This document shows, piece by piece, positions 54,769 to 63,289 of a stretch of DNA of 64,000 nucleotides (positions are counted from its first letter, which is position 1; each line of letters starts with the position of its first letter). Both the position numbers and the translations under genes were made by a program. The stretch comes from CAUZIZ01 sp965219855 (GTDB taxonomy: Bacteria > Acidobacteriota > UBA6911 > RPQK01 > JAJDTT01). The notes under the pieces are model-generated. The model did no database searches, was not told the DNA's origin, and worked only from the letters and a program-made list of their open reading frames with translations. The stretch is taken from contig CBDCOR010000021.1 of NCBI GenBank assembly GCA_965219855.1, forward strand, positions 372,001 through 436,000. The letters are read 5' to 3'.

Positions 54769-55806
54769 TCAGCATTTCTCACAGGCACGCCTCGCGAGAA
54801 GACCGCGGCGAGAAAACTCCGCATAGTCGATTTCATCTCGCTGCATCAGGTACAGATGCTCACACAACTTTCGGGCCACGGCGGTCCGGGCCACCTGTCG
54901 GCCTCGCCGAGAGACCAAACGGCGGTAGAAGCGCCTCAAGTTGGCTTCGTGGCGGGCGGCGGAGACGCCCGCCTCCACCATCTGGTAGCGCAGAAAGGTC
55001 GATCCCTGTTTGCTGATGTGACCCAGCCGCCGCCGTCCGCCACTGGAGCGTTCGCTCGGCGTCAAGCCCACATAGCTGCACAACTGGCCGCCACTGGCAA
55101 AGCGTTGGACCGGTCCCACAATCAGCACCCAGGACAGGGCCGTCACCGGCCCCACTCCGGGATACGTCATCAAGCGCTCCGCCTCCGGGCGCTGGGCCGC
55201 CGCCTCTCGGATCTGTTTGTCCAGTACGGCGAGGCGAGGTCCAAGCCACTCCAGACCCTGCCACAACTGCTCGGCCGACTGCTGGGCGTAGGGGCGCAGC
55301 TTTAACTGCGCAAACGCTCGTTGGCCTTCCCCAGTGAACAACCCAGCCCCCAAGGTTAGTCGATGATTGATCGCCAACGACTGGAGCCCGTTCTTGATCC
55401 GCGTCCGGGTCCGAACCCAACGTCGGCGTTGGCTCAGCACCTGCCGCAGATCCCGTCCCTCCGGGTCGATCACCCAGATCTGGGGAAAGCGGTCCTCGAT
55501 CAATAACTGCCGAATCAAGCGCGCATCCTCGCGGTCATTCTTCTTCTTGCGGACCTGCTGCGCTCGGATCTTCGCCGCATCTCCCACTTGCAGTTGTACC
55601 CCCAGTTTGTCCATCACCTCGTGAAACCAGATCGAATACCCGGTGCTCTCGATCCCCACCACGGTCGGACCCGCCAGACCCCCGTAAAATCTCTCGACCT
55701 CCTTTCCTTCGTGATTCAAGCGTCGCTCCTCCAGCTCTCCGCTCTCCGTATCCACCATTGCAATCGCCTGGAATCTTGTGTGAAAATCAGATCCAATTAG
55801 TTTCAT
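54769..55806 (-). CDS. IS110-family transposase
   Basis: The 345-residue protein has an N-terminal RuvC-like DEDD domain (MKLIGSDFHTRFQAIAMVD, VGIESTGYSIWFHEV, KKKNDREDARLIRQLL) and the C-terminal transposase-20 domain (LMTYPGVGPVTALSWVL, FASGGQLCSYVGLTPSERSS, GSTFLRYQMVEA) with its conserved Ser. ATG 55806 follows GAGGAGG and begins the typical sequence, so the 20 extra residues upstream are not used. Intact. Confidence 0.94.
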   Translation of the reverse strand: MKLIGSDFHTRFQAIAMVDTESGELEERRLNHEGKEVERFYGGLAGPTVVGIESTGYSIWFHEVMDKLGVQLQVGDAAKIRAQQVRKKKNDREDARLIRQLLIEDRFPQIWVIDPEGRDLRQVLSQRRRWVRTRTRIKNGLQSLAINHRLTLGAGLFTGEGQRAFAQLKLRPYAQQSAEQLWQGLEWLGPRLAVLDKQIREAAAQRPEAERLMTYPGVGPVTALSWVLIVGPVQRFASGGQLCSYVGLTPSERSSGGRRRLGHISKQGSTFLRYQMVEAGVSAARHEANLRRFYRRLVSRRGRQVARTAVARKLCEHLYLMQRDEIDYAEFSRRGLLARRACEKC

Positions 55807-55906
55807 TTCGGCCTCCTCTTCGATGAGTCCCCAGACTCTTTCGAACTTAGGGCCTACGCGACTCATTGTAGAGTCAGCCCCTGAAGAGGAGGCCGTGTTC
55901 TTATGA

Positions 55907-56391
55907 GATCAGGCTAGAGCGAGACTGGGATCAGTAATCGGGGTCAGGCTTCCCCCCCAAAGTGGACACTCCTCCTGCGCGGAATGACTGCTCTTAGGCC
56001 GTTAGCGGTCGTTCATCCGACGTTTTTCGGGGAGGATTTGAACGTCCGCTTTTTAGGCGAAAGCGGTCGGTCGATTTAGATCGAATCGGACGCTGTCTGT
56101 AAGATCGGGTGCCGGCTATCACAATCAGTCTCCTTCGAGGGCCGGTTGGTGAGGCTGAAGTTCTATCTGGAGAATGCCAGGATCTTCTCATTCGGGTTTC
56201 CAGATGACTGACACCGGAGGGTGCTGGAGCCCCTTGGCTGCCGATTATCCACCCGGCCGTAGGCTTCCGTGCCGCGTGGTCCTACGTCCAGGTAGTGATA
56301 GACTGTGGCCATCGATCACGGGAACGTCAGGTCAGACGAACTCGAATCCAAAGTTGATGAGGTATTTCGGCTCAAGGGGATGGAGGGTGTC
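55907..56391. other. Noncoding stretch after the IS110-family element
   Basis: These 485 bp show no open frame with family-like sequence. AAAGTGGACAC near 55969 resembles an IS3-type end but has no partner. Several inverted pieces such as TCGATTTAGATCGA are visible. I see nothing else to annotate. Confidence 0.5.
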
Positions 56392-56888
56392 ATGAGGTCT
56401 CATATGATCAGTGGAATACTGCCACTTCTTGCCTTGATTGGCTGCGCCCCCACGCCGTCGGAGGAGGGGCTCGACCCTCAGCGGGTCACGGTCAAGATCG
56501 ACAGGGAGGTGAGCTTGATCGAGCCGAGCAAGGAAACGGGTCTCGCCCACGGGAAAACAAGCGGGTCATGCGGATCAGCCTGGACGACGGCAAGACCTGG
56601 GTGGACGGGACCAAGACTGGAACTCTGTTACTGAATCAATCGACCAAGTTCGTCTTCCAAACCGCACCTCCTACGGTCTCCTTCACCGCTCCCATGATTG
56701 AGCTGTCACCGAACCACTTCCTGACGGTCTATGCCTACTGGGAGGACGAGTCGCTGAAGCGCTACTACCAGGCTCCCAAGAATCCCTGTCTCCAGGGAGT
56801 TGAACCGGGGGATTGCCCATGGTTGGGGATTCGGGCGCTGTTCTGGCACCTGGAGAATCTGCCTGAAAGATCGGCGTCCGCCGGGTGA
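56392..56888 (+). pseudogene. BNR/sialidase-like lipoprotein, internally deleted
   Basis: The 5' part starts at ATG 56392 (GGAGG upstream) with a lipoprotein signal and lipobox (LLALIGCAP). The frame closes at 56634, while a second frame reads ENKRVMRISLDDGKTWVDGT (an Asp-box, S-x-D-x-G-x-T-W) and continues to VSFTAPMIELSPNHFLTVYA and IRALFWHLENL at 56888. The two parts match a BNR-repeat sialidase-type exported protein with most of its blades missing. The frames join near 56540. Judged a remnant. Confidence 0.65.
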
Positions 56889-57163
56889 GATCCCGGACAG
56901 ACATCGGCCGGGCCCCAAGGGTGTACACCGAGCTGTGAGCGCGGAGAAGTATCCACGATGTTGACCGCGGGCAGATCCTTCGTTCTTGCCGCTGTCGCGA
57001 GCATCCTGGCAGCAAGGGCTTGCCCGCGGTCAGACCGGGCCGATTTGTTGACAAGGAACTCCCCAGAAGAGCGGGCCAAGGTCCTGGAGAATACAGATGA
57101 GACCCAGCGCCGGAGGCAGTACGACCGTACGTGGGAATTTGAACGTCGGCTCCTGCAACTTTC

Positions 57164-58111
57164 CTATCCCGAATTCTCCTCCCAAAAATGCGAGAGTGAG
57201 TCCCAGATAAACCATTGTTCCGGGTGCTGCAAGATAACTTCTTCGAGACGGTCGACACAGACCTGTAGATCCCGCTGTATGTCTCCACTCATAGAAATCG
57301 GAGGACGCAGCGAGATTCGGAAGCGGGACCAGTCATCTCCATCACGCAGGATGAAATAGGGGATGATCGGTGTCTGGGACTGGGTCGCCAAACGGACCAG
57401 GTTCGAAGTGAAGCGGCTGGGGCGACCCAGGAATCGGGCGGTCATGCCATCCTCGACCAGATTCGGACTGACATCGATTGCCATAGAAACCAGCTGGTTC
57501 TGGCGCAGCTGCTTCAAAATCTGGAGCACCGCTTCGTAGGAAGGCAGATCATCTCGTCCGATGGCATTGATCAAGGGGCGCCCGATTCACCGCTCGATCC
57601 TTCGTAGCTTGGCCAGCGAGTAGGAACGAAAGGCCGGCGGGATGGAGGGGTCGCCCAGATACTCCCGAGAAACGTGAGTGATGGGGTAACCCTTGATTCC
57701 CAATCCGACCAGTGCGGCACAGGGAGCTCCGAAGTGTTCGGTAGCCAACAAGGCCCCACGGCCTCGCTTCAGCACATTATCCAGGTGTTGGAGTCCGTCG
57801 AAACTAAAGACCCGATCCAGCTTCTCCCTACTCCAGCGCAGGTAGTAGTAGGCGTCCAGATCCTCACAGGTCAAGTGCTGAAAGAACGTGAGGGCAACCT
57901 CTTCCGGGTCCATCTGCGCGGCTCCACTTCGGGTGAACACCTGTCGTAGATGCGCTAGTATCAGATCCCGAGTGGCTTCTTCGTATCGGAACAGGCGACG
58001 CCCCAGGAAGCGAGCACAGTCATAGCTGATTCTTTTCGGGAGCAGCGACAAGATCGGAAGGATCGCAGAGAAGTACAGTCGATCTGGAAGCCTCTTGAGC
58101 CGCCGCTCCAT
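57164..58111 (-). pseudogene. LpxL/HtrB-family lipid A acyltransferase, frameshifted
   Basis: The N-terminal 174 codons (57587-58111) and the C-terminal part (to 57164) form one lysophospholipid acyltransferase. Seen are KRISYDCARFLGRRLF, ALLATEHFGAPCAALVG at the active site, and, after the frame change near 57580, GRDDLPSYEAVLQILKQLRQ, VSMAIDVSPN and FLGRPSRFTSNLVRLA. These enzymes acylate lipid A, which supports a Gram-negative envelope. The active-site box is normally H-x4-D/E, but here the sixth position is Cys. Either a variant or further decay. No partner gene nearby. Confidence 0.75.
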
Positions 58112-58289
58112 CGCGTCCGATGTTAGCAGAGAGGGCCCCCGCCCGCACTTCGTGCGGGTATCTGTTTAGCGCTTGCCCCCTGCCCTCGTTCCCCCTTGAC
58201 CTTGCCTCATCTCTTCCCTGCATCCAGGGTCTTGATCAACCCGGTCAGCATAGAAACGATTTCAAGCAGGGTCTGTCTAGGGGGGAAGT

Positions 58290-59605
58290 CAGTAGTGTCC
58301 CAACGTTTGGGCTTCTAATCTCTGTAAAGTATTAATGAGTAATATGTTAGAGAAGATAATGGGTGTTTCCGACTTGAAAGTGAGTGTACGCTCACGCCCT
58401 TCAGTTCATAAGGAGGGCGAGCATGTACACGGGCACGACGATTTTTTCTCAGGTGATGCGGCATCTTCCCTGGCATCATTTTCATCGCATTGTTCAGCAC
58501 TACGGAGGCGACTACAAGGTCAAGTCGTTCCGCTGTGCCGACCATTACCGGGTCATGGCCTTTGCACAGTTGACCTATCGCGAGAGCTTGCGCGATATCG
58601 AAGCCTGCCTACGGGCCATGAGATCCAAGCTCTTCCACATGGGCATTCGCTCCACGGTCTCCCGCAACAATCTGTCCAATGCCAACGAGAGGCGCGACTG
58701 GCGCATCTATGCCGAGTTTGCCCAAGTGCTTATCGCCGAAGCGCGCCGCCTGTACACCGACGAGGACCTGGGAGTCGACCTGAACGCGACCGTCTATGCC
58801 TTGGACTCCACGACCATCGACCTGTGCCTCTCGGTCTTCCCCTGGGCGCGCTTCCGCCGTACCAAGGGGGCGATCAAACTGCATACCTTGCTCAACCTGC
58901 ACGGCGCCATTCCCGAGTTCGTTCTGATCTCGGACGGAAAACTGCACGATGTCCACGCCTTGGACCACCTGATTCCTGGTCCCGGTGCCTACTACATCAT
59001 GGATCGCGGATACCTGGATTTCGGGCGCCTGTACCGACTCCATTCTGCCCGGTCGTTATTCGTGACCCGCGCCAAGGCCAACTTCAAGTTCCGCCGCCGC
59101 TACTCCCACCCGGTGGACAGAACGACGGGACTGATCTGCGACCAAACTGTCCTGCTGAGCACCTTCTATCCGGCCAAGGCCTACCCCGAACCTTTGCGTC
59201 GCATCAAGTTCTTCGACGTCACCACCGACCTGCGGCTAGTATTCCTCACCAACGACTTTGCTTCTCCCGCTCTGACTATTGCCCGGCTCTACAAGCTCCG
59301 CTGGCAGATCGAACTGTTCTTCAAATGGATCAAACAGCATCTCCGCATCAAGGCCTTTTACGGCACCAGTCCCAATGCCGTGAAAACACAAATCTGGATC
59401 GCCCTCAGTACCTACCTGCTCATCGCCATCATCCGCAAGCGCCTCTATCTCGAGTTGCCGCTCTACACAATTCTCCAGGTCCTGAGTGTCTCGCTCTTCG
59501 AGAAAACCCCAATTTTACAGGCCTTTCAGGACATGCATTACATTACTCAGAATAGTGACATTCATAAACAGTTGATGTTATTCGACTAACGCTGGGACGC
59601 TACTG
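58290..59605 (+). mobile_element. IS4-family element, copy 2 (1316 bp)
   Basis: Same ends and length as copy 1. The 9-bp target duplication GGGGGAAGT flanks it (58281-58289 and 59606-59614). The translated sequences differ from copy 1 at a single codon, so the two are recent. Confidence 0.96.
58423..59589 (+). CDS. IS4-family transposase (copy 2)
   Basis: The 388-residue sequence is identical to the transposase of copy 1 except for Gly in LIPGPGAYY. Gly fits the local PGPGAYY context better, so the Cys of copy 1 may be the mutant. The three catalytic motifs are unchanged and the gene is intact. Confidence 0.95.
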   Translation: MYTGTTIFSQVMRHLPWHHFHRIVQHYGGDYKVKSFRCADHYRVMAFAQLTYRESLRDIEACLRAMRSKLFHMGIRSTVSRNNLSNANERRDWRIYAEFAQVLIAEARRLYTDEDLGVDLNATVYALDSTTIDLCLSVFPWARFRRTKGAIKLHTLLNLHGAIPEFVLISDGKLHDVHALDHLIPGPGAYYIMDRGYLDFGRLYRLHSARSLFVTRAKANFKFRRRYSHPVDRTTGLICDQTVLLSTFYPAKAYPEPLRRIKFFDVTTDLRLVFLTNDFASPALTIARLYKLRWQIELFFKWIKQHLRIKAFYGTSPNAVKTQIWIALSTYLLIAIIRKRLYLELPLYTILQVLSVSLFEKTPILQAFQDMHYITQNSDIHKQLMLFD

Positions 59606-59664
59606 GGGGGAAGTGAATCCTGAAGGGATTCACCTCGCTTGGCCTGACGGGACCCATTGGACCT

Positions 59665-60591
59665 CTAGAACGTTCTCGTCCCCGGCACCTTGGTCGCGAC
59701 GTAGTACACGGACGTCCGCGCCGTGATGTAGAGTCCGAGAATCCCTCGGCCCCAGCAGCAATTCGACGGCTGCTCTGGAGTGACAATCGTTCCCAGGTGC
59801 TTGCCCGTGGAGCTGAAGATCCACAGTCCACCGGGGCCAGAGGAGTAGACGTTGCCCAACTCGTCGGTCTTGAGGCCGAAGCGGCCGCCTGGCTCATCAG
59901 ACGCAAACTCGGCAAACAACCGGCCCTGGCCCAGAGTTCCGTCGGCGTTGAGGGGCTGGACACGGATGTTCTTTTGGCCACCATCGGCCACGTAGAGCAG
60001 ATTGTGCTGAGGGCCGAGTGCAACGCCGCTGGGGCGCGCGTATTCTTGGGAAACCCGTTCCAGCCTGCTTGCTCCGGGTATCTGCGTGCGCGGGATCCGG
60101 TAGACGGCCGGCAGGTTGGTTCGCTGGGGGTCGATCCGGCTCCTCCGTGACAAGTCACTCCCTGGCAAGTCACTGAAGTAGACCGAGCCATCGATGTTGT
60201 AAACCAGATCGTGGGGCCCGTCGAGACGCTTGCCTCCGTAGCGCTTCGCCAGGACGGTGATCGAGCCGTTCTTCTCGGTTCGCGTCACCCGGCCAGTATC
60301 CTGCTCACAGGTGAGCAACCTTCCCTGATGATCGAAGGTCAGTCCACCAGCAGCTTGGGACTCTTCGCGAAAGACCGTCAGTTTGCCTCCGCCTGGCTCG
60401 CTTTCCCAGACAGGAATCGTCCACTTGTAGATCTTCTTGCCACCCAGGTCGCTGAACAGGAGGAACCCGATGCGGTTGAAGACGGGTCCTGTAGTCGACA
60501 GGAAACCGTCGGCCACTTTGACGATCCGGGAACGTCGCTCCACCAGATCAAACAAATCGGGATGCTGGGCGTAGATTCCTGGTGCTCGCAT
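59665..60591 (-). CDS. SMP-30/gluconolactonase-like protein
   Basis: The roughly 308-residue propeller of the SMP-30 family shows GFLSTTGPVFNRIGFLLFSD, AAGGLTFDHQGRLLTCEQD, LDGPHDLVYNIDGSVYFSD, PSGVALGPQHNLLYVADGG and GRFGLKTDELGNVYSSGPG. The ATG at 60591 is one base after the stop of the upstream gene, so they form an operon. It shares the fold with the protein at 6750 but belongs to another subgroup. No signal peptide. Confidence 0.87.
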   Translation of the reverse strand: MRAPGIYAQHPDLFDLVERRSRIVKVADGFLSTTGPVFNRIGFLLFSDLGGKKIYKWTIPVWESEPGGGKLTVFREESQAAGGLTFDHQGRLLTCEQDTGRVTRTEKNGSITVLAKRYGGKRLDGPHDLVYNIDGSVYFSDLPGSDLSRRSRIDPQRTNLPAVYRIPRTQIPGASRLERVSQEYARPSGVALGPQHNLLYVADGGQKNIRVQPLNADGTLGQGRLFAEFASDEPGGRFGLKTDELGNVYSSGPGGLWIFSSTGKHLGTIVTPEQPSNCCWGRGILGLYITARTSVYYVATKVPGTRTF

Positions 60592-60592
60592 C

Positions 60593-61816
60593 TCAGGACC
60601 CCAGGCCACGGGCGTAATAGGATTCCGCGGGTCCCCGGTAGCGGATGTCGAGCATCGGTGTCTCGATCCGCAGCTGCCCGCCATACCAGGAGTCCATCAG
60701 AAACGAGAGAGCGCCGTTGGTCAGCAGCGTCCGTTCGACCGGATAGTCGAGCGTGCCCTGGGTGAACATACGGCCAATGGAATCAACCAGGGGGCTGAAG
60801 TTGTTAGAGTTTTCGATCGGGATGTAACAGAGCGTTGCTTTCGGCTCACGCTCTCCTTGGATCTTGACCGCGACCAGGTACTCGGCCACCTTGCCGCCCA
60901 GGCCGAGGGCCGTAGCGCGAAAACCGTCGTTGTATTCGATCAGACAGGCGACGGGCCTTTCAGCTGTCTCTTCGACGGGGCCAGGCGTGACCTTCTCTCC
61001 TCTTGCCAGCGCGGCATCCAGGAGGCTGCGGCTCCAGCGAGCGGCGTCCGCAGCTCTCCAAACGGCATCGTCAGCAAGTAACTGCACGGACTTGACGCCG
61101 GTCTCTCCACCCGCCCGGCGCTCGGCGAAGCACTGTAGCATCTCCAGCAGATGAAACAGCCCCCCATCGGACACCCAACCGCTGCCGACGGCGAGCACTT
61201 CCTCCAGCTTCGTCTCCAGAGGAAAATCGAGTTCGGGGCGGCGAAAGGTCACCGAAACCGACGAACCCGACATCAAGGGAAATTCCAATTCCTTCGACCA
61301 GTCGTACATCTGCTTCGACTCCTTCCAGTCGAAGGAGAGGTGCTTGTCATTGAAGACCGGTACGGAGCGACCCGATCGCCTGAAGACGCCCACGATCTCC
61401 TCCATGAAGCGATGACGTGGGTAGAGCTTCTGGTTCTTGACATTCGTCGGATAGTCGCCGTGCTCACCGATGTGCAGGACACCATCCACGGCTAGCTCTC
61501 TACCACCCAGGGTGAGCGCCTCCTGGATCGTTGGGTAGGTCGAGACGCCCCAACTCCTCGCAAGCCGCCTGCTGATGTCGGCGTCGTGCTCCTGTTCGAC
61601 GAACAACGACCCCACGCCGCAAGGCGGCGCGTAGTACCGATCGTTGATCCAGTAGCCCTCGAGGAAACGCGTGATGAAATTGTCGCTGTGCGAGCGGACA
61701 TGATAGGTTGTCGACAACGCCGCAATTTTCTTGCGTCCTGAGGCCAACGCCCACGAGCCCGTGGCCCCAATTATTCCCGCCGCCGCCGTCGTCTTGAGAA
61801 AGCTTCTTCGATCCAT
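60593..61816 (-). CDS. Tat-exported protein of unknown function
   Basis: The roughly 407-residue protein begins with a twin-arginine signal (MDRRSFLKTTAAAGIIGATG). The mature part contains LSTTYHVRSHSDNFITRFLE, VLHIGEHGDYPTN, PVFNDKHLSFDWKESKQMYD and PLMSGSSVSVTFRRPELDFP, which look like a Gfo/Idh-associated exported family found in Planctomycetota and Acidobacteriota, but I cannot name a reaction. ATG 61816 is preferred because it starts the Tat motif. It is 34 bp after the beta-lactamase-fold gene and overlaps none. Confidence 0.75.
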   Translation of the reverse strand: MDRRSFLKTTAAAGIIGATGSWALASGRKKIAALSTTYHVRSHSDNFITRFLEGYWINDRYYAPPCGVGSLFVEQEHDADISRRLARSWGVSTYPTIQEALTLGGRELAVDGVLHIGEHGDYPTNVKNQKLYPRHRFMEEIVGVFRRSGRSVPVFNDKHLSFDWKESKQMYDWSKELEFPLMSGSSVSVTFRRPELDFPLETKLEEVLAVGSGWVSDGGLFHLLEMLQCFAERRAGGETGVKSVQLLADDAVWRAADAARWSRSLLDAALARGEKVTPGPVEETAERPVACLIEYNDGFRATALGLGGKVAEYLVAVKIQGEREPKATLCYIPIENSNNFSPLVDSIGRMFTQGTLDYPVERTLLTNGALSFLMDSWYGGQLRIETPMLDIRYRGPAESYYARGLGS

Positions 61817-61850
61817 TGCAGGTTCCTGGTCAGCGGCCCTTGGTCCAGCG

Positions 61851-63113
61851 TCACACATCGACGACCGCAGCCTGAGCCATGTTGGAGATGCGGTTTAATA
61901 GGACTTCTCGCCGATGAGGCCGAGTGGTCAGCAGCACCACGATCAATTGGCGTGCCGGATCAGCCCAGGCGACAGTACCGCTGGCTCCCACGTGACCAAA
62001 GGTGCCAGCCGATGCCAGGCTTCCAAAGTAATTCCACACGCGCGAGTCCCTCAGTGCCCAACCCAGTCCCCAGGGAGCCCCGATGGTGCCATTGTGATCT
62101 CGGGTCATGGCGGCCGTGGTCACCGCTGAAAACAGTCGAAACTGGCCGTACTCCCCGCCGTTGAGGAATGTCTGGAGCAGTATCGCCAAGTCGCCAGCGG
62201 TACTGTGCAGGCCGCCCCAGGGATGACCCATGTCGCGCCAGTAGGGCGAATTGGGCCCCCACCGCTGCGAGTCCTCGGAATCAGCGTGGTTCTCCTGGAT
62301 GATGGCGGTGTCTTCGATACTCAATCCGTTTAGGCCGAGAACCGAGCTCTTCATGTTCAGCGGCTCGAATATCGCCCGGCGCAAAAAGTCTCGCAAACGG
62401 TTTTCCGAGACACGCTCGATGATTTCGGCGGCCAGCAGCGTTCCCATGCTCTGATAAGCAAACTGAGTGCCTGGTGCATACAACAAGGGCGTCCGCAGCG
62501 CTCCGGCGACGAATTCGCTCAGCGGGGCATGAGCCCGGCGCAACTCGACGTTTGCCGGCAGCATGTCGGGCATTCCTGAAGTGTGAGACAACAGATGCCA
62601 AACCTTCACCCGATCCTTATGTTCGCCCTGGAATTCCGGCAGGTAACGCTGTACCGGGTCCGATAGGTCGACCTTGCCGCTCTCGACCAGCAACATCAAC
62701 CCGCAAACGCTGACCGGCTTGGAAATGGAAGCAAGCAGATAAATGGTGTTTGGTTGGGTGGCCGGGGAATCAGGATGTGGATTAAGCTTGCCGAACCCAC
62801 GATGGAGAATCACCTTTCGGTGGCGGGCCACCAGGACCGATGCAGAAGTGACATCGCCGTTCTGGGTTTCGGCTCCCAGGTGATCGGTGATTCTTGCGAG
62901 TCGTTCGGCTGACATCCCGACGTCGGCCGGCTCGCCTGTTTCGAGAACTTGCGTACCCCTGGTTTGAGGTCCCATTATCGGCTCAGTCGTGTTCCGGGAA
63001 TCCGCTCGATCCTGCACAGACTCAGCCTGTCTGATGCCCATAACGCCGAGTGTCCCAGTTTGCAACCAGCGCCGTCGTGTGTAGGTGCTGCACGGTCGCG
63101 TCGGTGACTTCAT
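61851..63113 (-). CDS. Serine hydrolase of the beta-lactamase (class C-like) family
   Basis: The roughly 420-residue protein has the catalytic S-x-x-K in LLASISKPVSVCGL, the Y-x-S/N-type motif FAYQSMGTLLAAEI, LLSHTSGMPDML, and the late GHVGASGTVAWADP in place of KTG. This pattern is shared by class C beta-lactamases, esterases and D-aminopeptidases. The N-terminus (YTRRRWLQTGTLGVMG) looks like a Tat or signal segment, so export is likely; ATG 63113 is chosen for this reason. It is the first gene of a three-gene operon. Confidence 0.87.
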   Translation of the reverse strand: MKSPTRPCSTYTRRRWLQTGTLGVMGIRQAESVQDRADSRNTTEPIMGPQTRGTQVLETGEPADVGMSAERLARITDHLGAETQNGDVTSASVLVARHRKVILHRGFGKLNPHPDSPATQPNTIYLLASISKPVSVCGLMLLVESGKVDLSDPVQRYLPEFQGEHKDRVKVWHLLSHTSGMPDMLPANVELRRAHAPLSEFVAGALRTPLLYAPGTQFAYQSMGTLLAAEIIERVSENRLRDFLRRAIFEPLNMKSSVLGLNGLSIEDTAIIQENHADSEDSQRWGPNSPYWRDMGHPWGGLHSTAGDLAILLQTFLNGGEYGQFRLFSAVTTAAMTRDHNGTIGAPWGLGWALRDSRVWNYFGSLASAGTFGHVGASGTVAWADPARQLIVVLLTTRPHRREVLLNRISNMAQAAVVDV

Positions 63114-63289
63114 GGATCTCTGGTCTACGGTCTCTAGAGTTTGACGTTTGGATTGTAGGCCTCTTGGAACGGCCTCACAATAGCCATACCATTTCACGCG
63201 TAGTTATGGCTGCTTGTGTCGCAGTGGTTTAACCCGCATGAATAATCCGGGTTAACATCTAAGTACACTAAGCTACTCCCAGGAGCAAA

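Larger units (their letters stand above)
54341..55905 (-). mobile_element. IS110-family element (IS1111-like layout)
   Basis: A 15-base imperfect inverted repeat marks the two sides: TATAAGAACATGGCC (54341-54355) and, as complement, CATAAGAACACGGCC (55891-55905). The transposase is on the minus strand with only about 85 bp before it and about 415 bp after it. Subterminal inverted repeats and a long 3' noncoding region are features of the IS1111 group. No target duplication, as expected for IS110. Exact ends are uncertain by several bases. Confidence 0.75.

Noticed and set aside
54454..55016. Short plus-strand frames downstream of the IS110-family transposase
   Set aside because: They have no family motif and lie in the structured noncoding end of the element or antisense to the transposase.
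56958..57359. Plus-strand frame with a signal-peptide-like start (SFVLAAVASILAARA)
   Set aside because: Most of it is antisense to the acyltransferase remnant, and the rest shows no family resemblance.
58135..58165. CCCGCAC/GTGCGGG hairpin as a terminator
   Set aside because: No U-tract follows on either strand, and no gene ends here in a suitable orientation.
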